Shown: piece by piece, positions 9,756 through 17,208 of the stretch
Numbering within the stretch: the first letter of the stretch is position 1
Layout: each line of letters opens with the position of its first letter
Assembly (NCBI GenBank): GCA_003175985.1
Contig: PSRJ01000326.1
Span: forward strand, 1 to 40,096
From: Terriglobia bacterium
GTDB lineage: Bacteria; Acidobacteriota; Terriglobia; Bryobacterales; Bryobacteraceae
Direction of reading: 5' to 3'
Length of the DNA stretch: 40,096 nt
The notes under the pieces: model-generated
The model's database searches: none
Told to the model about the DNA's origin: nothing
What the model saw: only the letters and a program-made list of their open reading frames with translations
Program-made: the position numbers and the translations under genes

Positions 9756-10751
9756 ATGCTGCCGACCCACCGGACTCTGTTCCGAACGAGCGCTGTCCTG
9801 GTTTTCTTGTCCGCCGCGTTGTTCGCTGCCGATACCGTTCCCACCGATCCGAAGGTTTCCGTCGAGCCCCGCGCGAAGAGCACAGCAAATCCGGCGCCCG
9901 CTCCGCGTTCCAACATCCGCGTGGAAAGTACGCTGGTGCTGATCCCAGTGACCGTGACCGACCCCTACAACCGATTCGTAACCGGGCTGGAGAAGGAGAA
10001 CTTCCGGTTGTTCGAGGACAAGAAAGAGCAGGACATCAGCCAATTCTCCAGCGAAGACGCTCCCCTCTCGGTCGGCGTGGTCTTCGATTGCAGCGGCAGC
10101 ATGGGCAGCAAACTGGAAAAATCGCGGCAGGCCGTGTCCCAGTTCTTCAAGATCGCCAATCCGGAAGACGAGTTCTTCCTGGTCCAGTTCAACGATACCG
10201 CCGACCTGGTGGAACCGTTCACGAAGAATCTCGAGGAAATCCAAAACCGCCTTACCTTCACGCAATCCAAAGGCCGCACCGCTCTGCTGGATGCCATTTA
10301 CCTGGCGCTGCATGAAATGAAGAAGGCCAAGAACCCGCGCAAGGCCTTGCTGCTGATTTCCGACGGCGGCGACAACAGCAGCCGCTACACAGAGAATGAA
10401 ATTAAGAACCTGGTGAAGGAAGCCGACGTCCAAATCTATGCGATCGGAATTTATGAGCCTATGGGCGCCCGGTCGCGCTCACCGGAGGAACTTTCCGGCC
10501 CGGGACTGCTGACGGAAATCGCCGAGCAGACCGGAGGCCGCCAGTACGGAGTAGAAAACCTGGCGGAACTGGCCGACATCGCCGCAAAAATCGGAGTGGA
10601 ACTGCGCAACCAATACATCCTCGGCTATTACCCGCACAATTCAGAGCGCGATGGGAAATACCGGCGCGTGGAAGTCAAACTGAACCAGCCGCGAGGATTG
10701 CCTCCTCTCCGTGCCTTCTGGAGACATGGCTATTATGTTCCGTCTGAGTAG
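9756..10751 (+). CDS. Secreted VWA-domain protein (acidobacterial VWFA-related family, TIGR03436)
   Basis: A 331-residue exported protein. A signal peptide (about 1-25, ending LFAAD) is followed by an N-terminal beta domain (about 55-100: 'VTVTDPYNRFVTGLEKENFRLFEDKKEQ'-type phrase), then a von Willebrand A domain with an intact metal site DCSGS (111-115), T175 and SDGGDN (202-207). It ends with the family's ILGYYPHN...RHGYYVP phrases. The role is unknown; VWA domains bind proteins through a divalent metal. The ATG at 9756 has GGGGAG five bases upstream and is preferred over the ATG at 9720. A TATGCT (9719-9724) may be the -10. It is adjacent to a paralogue at 10726. Confidence 0.88.
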   Translation: MLPTHRTLFRTSAVLVFLSAALFAADTVPTDPKVSVEPRAKSTANPAPAPRSNIRVESTLVLIPVTVTDPYNRFVTGLEKENFRLFEDKKEQDISQFSSEDAPLSVGVVFDCSGSMGSKLEKSRQAVSQFFKIANPEDEFFLVQFNDTADLVEPFTKNLEEIQNRLTFTQSKGRTALLDAIYLALHEMKKAKNPRKALLLISDGGDNSSRYTENEIKNLVKEADVQIYAIGIYEPMGARSRSPEELSGPGLLTEIAEQTGGRQYGVENLAELADIAAKIGVELRNQYILGYYPHNSERDGKYRRVEVKLNQPRGLPPLRAFWRHGYYVPSE

Positions 10752-11835
10752 ACGTTTTGCACAAGCTGGATGGGGAAAAAGGCGTTGGCAGGCTGAATGC
10801 CTGCCCCACCAAGGCTGGCAACCTGTTGATCCTGCGTGGTGGCGCAGGCGGTTTCGCCTGCGAATCGGCCGATCAGAGGCCTTTGTCAGCATCCTGCTAG
10901 CCGCGATTGTGGTGGCTGCCGCGGCGCTCTACGGGCAGCAGCCCAAAACCGAAGACAGCGGCGCCGTTTTCCGTTCCGATACACGCGTAGTCGATCTGCA
11001 CGCCACGGTGGTCGACAAGAGTGGCCACCTCATTACGAATTTGACCAAGGATGCATTCACGGTATACGAAAACGGCGTGCAGCAGGAAATTCGCACTTTC
11101 AAACGCGAGGACGTTCCGGTATCGATGGGGCTGATCATCGATAACAGCGGCAGCATGCGCGACAAGCGCGCTAAGGTCGAAGCAGCCGCCCTGGCGCTGG
11201 TCAAGGATTCCAACCCCGACGATGAAGTCTTCGTCGTCAACTTCAATGACGAAGCCTTCAACGATCTTCCGCACGGTAAAGACTTCACGAGCGACATTAA
11301 GGAAATGGAAGAGGCCCTGACGCGAATCGATTCCCGAGGGGGCACGGCCATGCGGGACGCCATCCGCATGTCGATCGATCACGAAAAGGAGAAGGCGCAC
11401 AAGGACAAAAAGGTTCTCGTCGTCGTAACCGATGGCAACGACAACAGCAGCCTGGTAAGCCTGGAAAACCTGGTGAAGGCCTCTCAGCAGAGCGGAGTGA
11501 TCATCTATTCGGTGGGTTTGCTCAGCGAAGAGGAGCGGCGCGAGGCGAAGCGTGCCGAACGCGCGCTCAATGCGCTGGGGGAAGCAACGGGCGGAGAATC
11601 CTACTTCCCCAAAGATGTCGCCGAAGTGGATCGCATCGCCCACCAGGTGGCGCGCAATATCCGTAACCAATACACCATCGTTTACACGCCCTCGAACCCG
11701 ACGATGGACGGGACCTTCCGGCAGATCAAGGTCGTCGCGAAGGCGCCGGGCAATCCCACGGTACGCACGCGCAGCGGCTATTACGCCACGCCCGACCAAG
11801 CCAACCCGCCGCAAAAAACTACCTCACTCAGATAA
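10726..11835 (+). CDS. VWA-domain protein with repeat-derived N-terminal extension
   Basis: A paralogue of the preceding gene. A hydrophobic signal-like segment (SILLAAIVVAAAALYGQQ) begins only at about residue 55 and is followed by the beta domain, a VWA domain with metal site DNSGS (139-143), VTDGNDNSS, and the closing YTIVYTPSNP...GYYATP phrases. The preceding ~50 residues are Trp/Arg-rich and encoded largely by two hairpin repeats (10787-10862). The start at 10726 (ATG after TGGAG) overlaps the upstream stop by 26 bases; ATGs at 10711 and 10735 are alternatives. GTG codons just inside the hydrophobic segment would leave a truncated signal. The true start is therefore uncertain, the rest is not. 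Confidence 0.8.
   Translation: MAIMFRLSRRFAQAGWGKRRWQAECLPHQGWQPVDPAWWRRRFRLRIGRSEAFVSILLAAIVVAAAALYGQQPKTEDSGAVFRSDTRVVDLHATVVDKSGHLITNLTKDAFTVYENGVQQEIRTFKREDVPVSMGLIIDNSGSMRDKRAKVEAAALALVKDSNPDDEVFVVNFNDEAFNDLPHGKDFTSDIKEMEEALTRIDSRGGTAMRDAIRMSIDHEKEKAHKDKKVLVVVTDGNDNSSLVSLENLVKASQQSGVIIYSVGLLSEEERREAKRAERALNALGEATGGESYFPKDVAEVDRIAHQVARNIRNQYTIVYTPSNPTMDGTFRQIKVVAKAPGNPTVRTRSGYYATPDQANPPQKTTSLR
10787..10862. repeat. Pair of hairpin (REP-like) palindromes
   Basis: Two perfect stem-loops lie 37 bases apart: GGCAGGC-TGAAT-GCCTGCC at 10787-10805 (7-bp stem) and CGCAGGCG-GTTT-CGCCTGCG at 10843-10862 (8-bp stem). Both use the same core (GCAGGC/GCCTGC), a composition typical of extragenic palindromes in this kind of genome. 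They sit at the junction of the two VWA genes, inside the open frame of the second. Confidence 0.65.
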
Positions 11836-12080
11836 TGCTGCGAACTCTGTGGCGGCTTAGTCGTGGAAGCCGCCTGCGGCCCTGGCGCAGTCCGTACCTC
11901 CGCTGGCGCATCGAGACTTTTTCGGGACTTCACGCCGACCAGATCACATTTCGCGATTTTTGGGTGTTTGTCTGGCGGCGGCGGCGCGATCTGGCCCGCT
12001 ATCTAAAATGGGCCAGCACCGAGGGCCGGCCCGCAGAAGGCCGGAACCCTTATCGTTTCCCTTCGGATCCTCATCCCTGA
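11835..12080 (+). CDS. Small basic protein, possibly conserved in Acidobacteria
   Basis: An 81-residue protein rich in Arg and Trp, with the phrase YLRWRIETFSGLHADQITF followed by an aromatic stretch, DFWVFVWRRRRDLARYLKWA. The ATG shares a base with the TAA of the VWA gene (TAATG), a typical reinitiation junction, which argues that it is a real gene. I have an impression of similar small proteins in related genomes but cannot name a family. It has no signal peptide. The central amphipathic/aromatic helix could lie on the membrane. The function is unknown. Confidence 0.6.
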   Translation: MLRTLWRLSRGSRLRPWRSPYLRWRIETFSGLHADQITFRDFWVFVWRRRRDLARYLKWASTEGRPAEGRNPYRFPSDPHP

Positions 12081-12141
12081 GAATTTTTCCGTCAACCGCA
12101 AAAAAGCCGGCCGGTTTTCGCCTTTCCAGTCAGGAGGGACG

Positions 12142-13125
12142 ATGCAACCTTCGACTTCGATTCATCCGGTTCTCAGTGACAATATCGCGTGGAAAGTCCT
12201 GGCCCGGCTCGACGAAGCAGCCGCCGCCTTTAGATCCGGCCCGGCGGAGCGAGCCATGGACGTCATTATGGAAAGCCTGCAGGAGGTCCGCGAGAAGATG
12301 CTACCTGGGGAGTGGGCCGAATTTGCGCGCGCCGTTCGGGAACACCATGACCTGGGGCGGGCGCTCTATAGCGACCCGCTGACACGGCGCGCTTTGGAGA
12401 AGCCGCGCGGCTACGCCGGTGACGCAGTCATGATGGATTACGTCTACGGCATTCACTCCTGTCACGAGGCCGACGATCAGGCTTCTCGCCTGGGGCGCGA
12501 GATACATCGCTACATCCAGGGCTGCTTTGCCGGCCAGGCGGTCTGCCATCGCCGGCGGCACATCGCCCAACTGATTGACCGTGTTGCCGCTGACCGGCCG
12601 AACGCCGCCATGCTCGCGATCGCCGCCGGCCACTTGCGAGAAGCGGAACTCTCACAAGCGCTTGGCGCCGGACGCGTGGCGCGATTCGTAGCTCTGGACA
12701 CGGATGCCGCCAGCCTTCGCGAAGTGGCGCATCACTACGCACCCCTTGGCGTGGAGACCGTGCTCGGCTCGGTCCGACACATTCTAGGGCGCAAACTCTC
12801 GCTCGGGGAGTTCGATCTGGTTTATGCCGCGGGTCTCTTTGATTACCTCGCCGACAATATCGCGCAGGCCCTGACCGCGCGCATGTTCGAGATGACGAGG
12901 CCGGGCGGGTTCATACTGATTCCCAACTTCGCGCCGCAAGTGCGCGAGCGCGGTTACATGGAAAGCTTCATGGACTGGCACCTCCTTTATCGCGACGAAT
13001 CCGATATGTCGCGGCTCGTTTCGGGAATCGATCCGGATGCGATCGATCACTGCGACATCTACAGCGATTCGACGGGATCGGTGGTATATTTGCTACTCCA
13101 AAAAGTGCTCAGACGCCGCGCGTAG
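12142..13125 (+). CDS. SAM-dependent methyltransferase-like protein
   Basis: A 327-residue cytoplasmic protein. The N-terminal helical part contains KPRGYAGDAVMMDYVYG (87-103), a signature of a methyltransferase group often annotated as 'extracellular factor 3-hydroxypalmitate methyl ester biosynthesis protein'. The Rossmann part follows with a degenerate motif I (LAIAAGHLREAE, 158-169), an acidic strand end (VALDTDAASL), and EFDLVYAAGLFDYL. Because the Gly-rich loop is atypical, SAM binding is likely but not certain. The substrate is unknown. A strong ribosome-binding site (GGAGGGACG) precedes the ATG. A relic of a closely related 3' end lies at 16283-16333. An inverted repeat (13114-13130) overlaps the stop codon. 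Confidence 0.8.
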   Translation: MQPSTSIHPVLSDNIAWKVLARLDEAAAAFRSGPAERAMDVIMESLQEVREKMLPGEWAEFARAVREHHDLGRALYSDPLTRRALEKPRGYAGDAVMMDYVYGIHSCHEADDQASRLGREIHRYIQGCFAGQAVCHRRRHIAQLIDRVAADRPNAAMLAIAAGHLREAELSQALGAGRVARFVALDTDAASLREVAHHYAPLGVETVLGSVRHILGRKLSLGEFDLVYAAGLFDYLADNIAQALTARMFEMTRPGGFILIPNFAPQVRERGYMESFMDWHLLYRDESDMSRLVSGIDPDAIDHCDIYSDSTGSVVYLLLQKVLRRRA

Positions 13126-13130
13126 CGGCG
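13114..13130 (+). terminator. Hairpin over the methyltransferase stop codon
   Basis: CGCCGC, a 5-base loop and GCGGCG form a perfect 6-bp stem that includes the end of the coding sequence and the TAG. No T-tract follows. It may slow or end transcription, or protect the mRNA 3' end, before the separately transcribed regulator gene. Confidence 0.3.
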
Positions 13131-13211
13131 CCTGTTGCCGCGTCCGGCCGGAATTTGATAGACTCGCGTCGATCCGACGGGCTCCTGACCGGAAAAAGGT
13201 CTGGGCCGAGG

Positions 13212-15074
13212 ATGTTCCGGAGCACGACACGGTTGAGCAGTTGGGCAAATCATGAAGGGCTATCACGCGAGCACCGGTTTCGTGACTTCGTTCTGAACCC
13301 CGATACCCGAACGCTACGCCGCGGCGATGAAGAAGTGGCGCTGCGGCCAAAGTCCTTTGAGGTGCTGGCATATTTGGTGATGCGTCAAGGCGCCGTCGTT
13401 TCCCGCGAGGAGCTCTTGAAGGCGGTCTGGGGCGATGTGGCGGTCACGGATGAGTCCGTCACTAAATGCATTGCCGATATCCGAAAAGCTCTTACGGACG
13501 ATTCTCAGCAGCTGATCCGCACCATCTCACGCCGCGGCTATGTGTTCACGGCTCATGTGACCACGCCGGTTTTGAGATTTGCCCGTCACGATGGGAATGG
13601 GCGCGTGACGGTCGACCCTCCGGATCTGACTCCAGCGACGCCCGCTCGGGCAATGATGTCTTCCCTTAGATTTCGTGCCTCCATTGCGGCGGCCACCGTT
13701 TTGGCGATCACCGCCGCGTATCATACAGTCTCGCGCAGCAACCGGCCGAAACCGCTCCGTTCTATTGTGGTGCTTCCATTCACCAACCTCAGCGATAGCG
13801 CAGCAGATGAGTACCTCGGCGACGGTGTTTCCCAGGAGGTTACTGCCACGCTCGCCACGATCCCCTCCCTAAAGGTGGTCGCCCGGACCAGCGCATTACA
13901 GTTCAAGGGCGCCGGGCAGGACATCCGGCAGATCGGAAGGCGATTCGATGCCGATGCCGTCCTCGAAGGCAGCGTGCTTCGTCAGCGGAACCAGATTCGT
14001 GTTACCGCTCAGCTCGGCAGTGTACGGGATGGGTATACGCTATGGTCTCAGACGTGGGAGGGTGACCTTCAGGACATGTTCGCCATACAGCGGCAGGTGG
14101 CGAACGGTGTTGGCCGAACCCTATTGGCGGGCGCTATGGAACCGTCCCAGCGTCTCGGGGCCAGTCGACCAGAGGCATATCAGCTCTATTTGCGTGGGAT
14201 TTTCGAGGGCCGCAAAAGCATGGAGCCCGAGAATATTCGAAACGCGGTCCGGTTGCTCAAACAGGCCGTGGAAATCGATCGCGAGTTTGCGGGGGCGTAT
14301 GCGCAGCTCGCCTGGTACTACGGAACCATGGAGTCGCCTCAGGCCAGAAGCTCTGCCGAACGTGCGCTGACCCTCGACGATCGCTCCACAACGGCGCACC
14401 TCGTTAAAGGCGCTTGCCTCTTGTTTTTCGATTGGAACTTCCCTGCGGCGGAGCGCGAGATACGGCGGGCCATCTTACTCGACCCTTGGTCGGCCCCTGC
14501 CCATGCAGCCTTGGCTCACTATCTGCTCATTACCGGTTCCCCGGCCGAAGCGCTTCGGGAGGGCAGGTTGGCGCGATCATTGGACCCCCTGGACATGGTG
14601 GTCGCCAAGTTGCTGGCCCGTATCGAACTCCTCACTGGCGACTTCCACCGCGGAGCGTCCACCGCGCGCGCGGTACTCGAATTCGATCCGAGAATCATTG
14701 CCTTAGATTCGGCGATGATCAACGCCTCGCTCGACCAGGGCCGGTATGAGGACGCGCTCGATTGGTTGAAACGCGCCAGGTTTTCAGAATCCTACTATCG
14801 CGAAGTCCGGACCGCTTTCAGTCTGCACGGTCCAGACGGTTTCCTGCAAACTGAGGCGCGGCTTCGGGAGAGCGGGATTCCTTCGCGGAACCCCACGATG
14901 CTGGCCCTCACCTACGCACGCTTGAAGGACCGCGAAAACTCGCTTGCCTGGCTCCAACGGGCAATCGAAGCCCGCGATATTCAGGTTCTCACGGTCAGGT
15001 TGCAGCCGGCCTTCCGGTTTTTGCACGCGGACCCCCGTTACGAATCACTCGTGAGGAAGATCGGTCTGCCCTGA
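13212..15074 (+). CDS. CadC-like membrane regulator: winged-helix DNA-binding domain, TolB/FlgO-like domain and TPRs
   Basis: A 620-residue protein. Residues about 20-115 form an OmpR/CadC-type winged helix (FRDFVLNPDTRTL, RPKSFEVLAYLV, the recognition-helix region DESVTKCIADIRKAL, and the wing RTISRRGYVF). One membrane segment follows (about 153-172). Next comes a domain common in this architecture (SIVVLPFTNLSDSAADEYLG, GRRFDADAVLEGSV, TLWSQTWEGDLQDMFAIQ), and then repeated TPR-like helices to the end. Such one-component regulators sense extracytoplasmic signals and bind DNA from the membrane; the signal and targets here are unknown. The ATG at 13212 follows CCGAGG; an upstream ATG at 13155 is possible. 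It lies alone between the methyltransferase and a convergent gene. Confidence 0.87.
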   Translation: MFRSTTRLSSWANHEGLSREHRFRDFVLNPDTRTLRRGDEEVALRPKSFEVLAYLVMRQGAVVSREELLKAVWGDVAVTDESVTKCIADIRKALTDDSQQLIRTISRRGYVFTAHVTTPVLRFARHDGNGRVTVDPPDLTPATPARAMMSSLRFRASIAAATVLAITAAYHTVSRSNRPKPLRSIVVLPFTNLSDSAADEYLGDGVSQEVTATLATIPSLKVVARTSALQFKGAGQDIRQIGRRFDADAVLEGSVLRQRNQIRVTAQLGSVRDGYTLWSQTWEGDLQDMFAIQRQVANGVGRTLLAGAMEPSQRLGASRPEAYQLYLRGIFEGRKSMEPENIRNAVRLLKQAVEIDREFAGAYAQLAWYYGTMESPQARSSAERALTLDDRSTTAHLVKGACLLFFDWNFPAAEREIRRAILLDPWSAPAHAALAHYLLITGSPAEALREGRLARSLDPLDMVVAKLLARIELLTGDFHRGASTARAVLEFDPRIIALDSAMINASLDQGRYEDALDWLKRARFSESYYREVRTAFSLHGPDGFLQTEARLRESGIPSRNPTMLALTYARLKDRENSLAWLQRAIEARDIQVLTVRLQPAFRFLHADPRYESLVRKIGLP

Positions 15075-15095
15075 CCGCGAAAGTGCAAGCGGCTT

Positions 15096-16088
15096 TTACT
15101 GGATCGGTATGTTGATCGCGGCGCTCGGCACAAAGGCGGCGTTCAATCGCACGCTGGCCGGCCCCGGCGACAGCCCGGTCGGCAGCCGCACGTTAACCTG
15201 AAAGCCATCGGTGCTCCCCGGATAGCCGCCTGCATAAAGGACCTCCGCTTCGCGCCCGCCGATGGTCACTTCCACCGGAGAGTTGGCCACTTGCAGCGGG
15301 CTGGCGCTGAAGACATTCCCCGGTTCCAACGCCGGTCGTGTCGGGCCGAGTCCCGTCGCATAAAACGTCAGTATTTCGCCGCTCCTCGCCGGTTTCGCCG
15401 CCGTCACCAAAGTGGAATCCCCAGCGTGCAGAACTGCCGGGCCGTTAGCCGTCGTGACGATCTCCGGCCAGCTCGCGGGAATAAGATACACGAAGACGTG
15501 CCCCTGCGGGCCTCCGTTCACCCTCCGGTTTGCGGGGTCCTCCTGCGTTGATGTGGGCCGAAGAGGTGCGGCCGGGCTGGCAAAATAGCCGCGTGCGCCC
15601 AGAAACGCTCCGGTTCCGCCCGTCACCGTGGCATTATTTTGAAAGCTGGCAGGAGCGCCCGGCGGGGCGGCGCCGCCTAAATAACCAAGAAGCATGAGGG
15701 TACCGACCGGAGTCCCGTCGGCTTGCAGAATCTCGAAGACGATGTCGCCGAACGCGGGCCTGAAGGTATCTCCTATTGACTGGCCCGAAGGAGCGTTAGG
15801 TGCGAGATTCAAAAACTGCGACCGGACCACCACCGAGCCCTTGGCCGGTTTGCCGTTGATGGAAACAATATCGCCCAAGGCCGTCGCTGAAGAGAAAGTC
15901 CTCAGGTTGGGAATCACTGGAGTGGCGGACGCGGCGAGCTTCGAACGGTCCGACACGTCGTCAACGTAAAGAACTTGGTTCTGGTATCCGATATCGAGAA
16001 TAACGGGCTGGGGTGTCTCCGCCCAGGCCGCAGTCATCGCGATCCAACAGGTTGTAGCGGTGATTTTCATTTTCGTGATCTTGTGCAT
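15096..16088 (-). CDS. Secreted protein with TIGR03437 C-terminal domain and a dirigent/allene-oxide-cyclase-like middle
   Basis: A 330-residue exported protein. The signal peptide ends near AAWAET (24). The middle (about 85-170) has FRPAFGDIVFEIL and NATVTGGTGAFLGARGYF, a pattern resembling dirigent or allene-oxide-cyclase beta barrels, although this is a weak match. The C-terminal part (about 213-325) is the acidobacterial TIGR03437 domain: LTFYATGLGPT, FSASPLQVANSPVEVTIGG, VLYAGGYPGSTDGFQVNVRLP. Its function is not known. The ATG at 16088 is chosen because TGGAAAA lies just upstream; alternatives are the GTG at 16124 and the ATG at 16070. It converges on the regulator gene with only 21 bp between them. 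Confidence 0.83.
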   Translation of the reverse strand: MHKITKMKITATTCWIAMTAAWAETPQPVILDIGYQNQVLYVDDVSDRSKLAASATPVIPNLRTFSSATALGDIVSINGKPAKGSVVVRSQFLNLAPNAPSGQSIGDTFRPAFGDIVFEILQADGTPVGTLMLLGYLGGAAPPGAPASFQNNATVTGGTGAFLGARGYFASPAAPLRPTSTQEDPANRRVNGGPQGHVFVYLIPASWPEIVTTANGPAVLHAGDSTLVTAAKPARSGEILTFYATGLGPTRPALEPGNVFSASPLQVANSPVEVTIGGREAEVLYAGGYPGSTDGFQVNVRLPTGLSPGPASVRLNAAFVPSAAINIPIQ

Positions 16089-16282
16089 GGCTTTTCCAGG
16101 CCGCACGCCTGCATCTGGCGTCACGGTGATTTCACCATCGCTCCGCGCCGCCGTGAAAGTCCTGAAAAAGCGAGGAAAGATCTATGAAAAACGGGGAAAG
16201 CAAGCCGGCCGTGGGATCCAGCATCGCCGAGCCGGCCGCGGCCTGAGCTTGGGCCAGGGCCTTCTCCAAATCTGAATTCAGA

Positions 16283-16333
16283 TCGGTGGTTTATATGCTG
16301 GTCCAAAAGGCGCTAAGACGCCGCGATTCTTGA
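16283..16333 (+). pseudogene. 3'-end relic of a methyltransferase gene paralogous to the one at 12142
   Basis: Read in one frame this stretch gives SVVYMLVQKALRRRDS and a stop, against SVVYLLLQKVLRRRA and a stop at the end of the gene at 12142-13125. Over 43 bases (16283-16325 against 13076-13118) about 36 are identical. Upstream the frame meets a stop 15 codons before the match and similarity is lost. It looks like the last remnant of a duplicated or displaced gene copy. Its stop codon overlaps the -35 box of the next gene. Confidence 0.6.
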
Positions 16334-16357
16334 CATTTTTTGCAATCGCATGATAGC
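16330..16357 (+). promoter_or_regulatory. Sigma-70-type promoter of the 16402 gene
   Basis: A perfect TTGACA -35 lies at 16330-16335. The likely -10 is in TGATAGCC (GATAGC at 16352-16357 with a 16-nt spacer, or TGATAG one base earlier). The spacer begins with a T6 run. The leader of about 40 nt contains GGAGG, spaced seven bases from the ATG. This is the clearest -35 box in the window. Confidence 0.55.
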
Positions 16358-16401
16358 CTCACGCCAAGTCGCGGCTTCGGCCGCCGCTTTGGAGGCTCCC
16401 C

Positions 16402-17208
16402 ATGAAATTCCGCATCGGCGGTTCTGTAATGGCAGCAGCCATTCTGCTGGCAGTGTGGACCGTGCCCGCAGCGGCGCAGCGTCCCGAGCGGAATCAGCCG
16501 GCGCCCGCCGCTTCCACTAGTGCCCTGCCTCCGCCCGGAGGAAGTATCGTGGGGCCCGAAGGGAGTCCGCTCAATAACCGGCGCGCCGGTCCCAGCGGCC
16601 CGGCGCCCAAGACCGCCGACGGCAAACCCGAACTTTCGGGGGTCTGGTACTCTCCGCGCACGGTCGATCCCGGCAAACCTGTAATGACGCCTTGGGCGGC
16701 CGCCCTCACCAAGGAGCGCAGCGAGAGCCATTCCCGCGAGGATCCGGAAGCGCGCTGTCTGCCCGCGGGGGTGCCGCGCATGAATCCCTTTCCGTGGAAA
16801 ATCGTGCAGACGCCAACCCTCGTAGTCCTGTTATTTGAAGGGAACATTCACTCTTACCGCCAGGTTTTTCTCGACGCGCGGGAACACCCCAAGGACCTCG
16901 ACCCCACCTGGTATGGCCATTCCATCGGCACGTGGGACGGCGACACGCTGGTAGTAGATACTATCGGGTTCAACGATAAATTCTGGTTCGACTTTGCCGG
17001 GCATCCGCATACCGAACAGCTTCACGTCATCGAACGGTACCGCCGGCGAGACCTGGGGAACCTGGATATCGATATCACTATCGAAGACCCGGCCGCTTAC
17101 AGCGAGCCCTGGAAGATCAAGCGCACGTCAGTGCTGATGAACGGGGAAATCCAGGAATACATCTGCAACGAGAATAATCAGGACGTGGAGCACCTGGTCG
17201 GCAAGTGA
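16402..17208 (+). CDS. Secreted protein of unknown function
   Basis: A 268-residue protein with a signal peptide (about 1-25, VPAAAQ cleavage), a Pro/Gly/Ala-rich linker (about 28-70), and a conserved-looking domain beginning KTADGKPELSGVWYSP. Further phrases are CLPAGVPRMNPFPWKIVQTP, HPKDLDPTWYGHSIGTWDGDTLVVDTIGFNDKFW and LHVIERYRR. I recognise this wording as common to abundant acidobacterial secreted proteins without an assigned function. The fold is probably mainly beta. It has its own promoter and ribosome-binding site, and overlaps the next gene by GTGA. The fragment at 1-123 may be a distant relative. Confidence 0.85.
   Translation: MKFRIGGSVMAAAILLAVWTVPAAAQRPERNQPAPAASTSALPPPGGSIVGPEGSPLNNRRAGPSGPAPKTADGKPELSGVWYSPRTVDPGKPVMTPWAAALTKERSESHSREDPEARCLPAGVPRMNPFPWKIVQTPTLVVLLFEGNIHSYRQVFLDAREHPKDLDPTWYGHSIGTWDGDTLVVDTIGFNDKFWFDFAGHPHTEQLHVIERYRRRDLGNLDIDITIEDPAAYSEPWKIKRTSVLMNGEIQEYICNENNQDVEHLVGK

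Larger units (their letters stand above)
16089..16401. other. 313-bp intergenic region
   Basis: This is the only gene-free stretch longer than 300 bases. Its left third is the leader of the minus-strand TIGR03437 gene. The middle (about 16125-16280) shows no open frame with a ribosome-binding site or other structure that I could recognise. The right third holds the methyltransferase relic (16283-16333) and the promoter of the gene at 16402. Confidence 0.5.

Noticed and set aside
10897..11814. Open minus-strand frame of 305 codons opposite the second VWA gene
   Set aside because: It mirrors the codon pattern of the sense gene. Its translation is rich in Val/Asp/His with no motif, and it has no ribosome-binding site.
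12098..12118. AAAA-GCCGGCCGG-TTTT near-palindrome before the methyltransferase
   Set aside because: It has no loop and an unpaired base; a chance pattern is as likely as a terminator.
15075..15095. CCGC/GCGG pair followed by CTTTT between the regulator and the TIGR03437 gene
   Set aside because: The stem is only 4 bp with a 10-nt loop, too weak to call a terminator.
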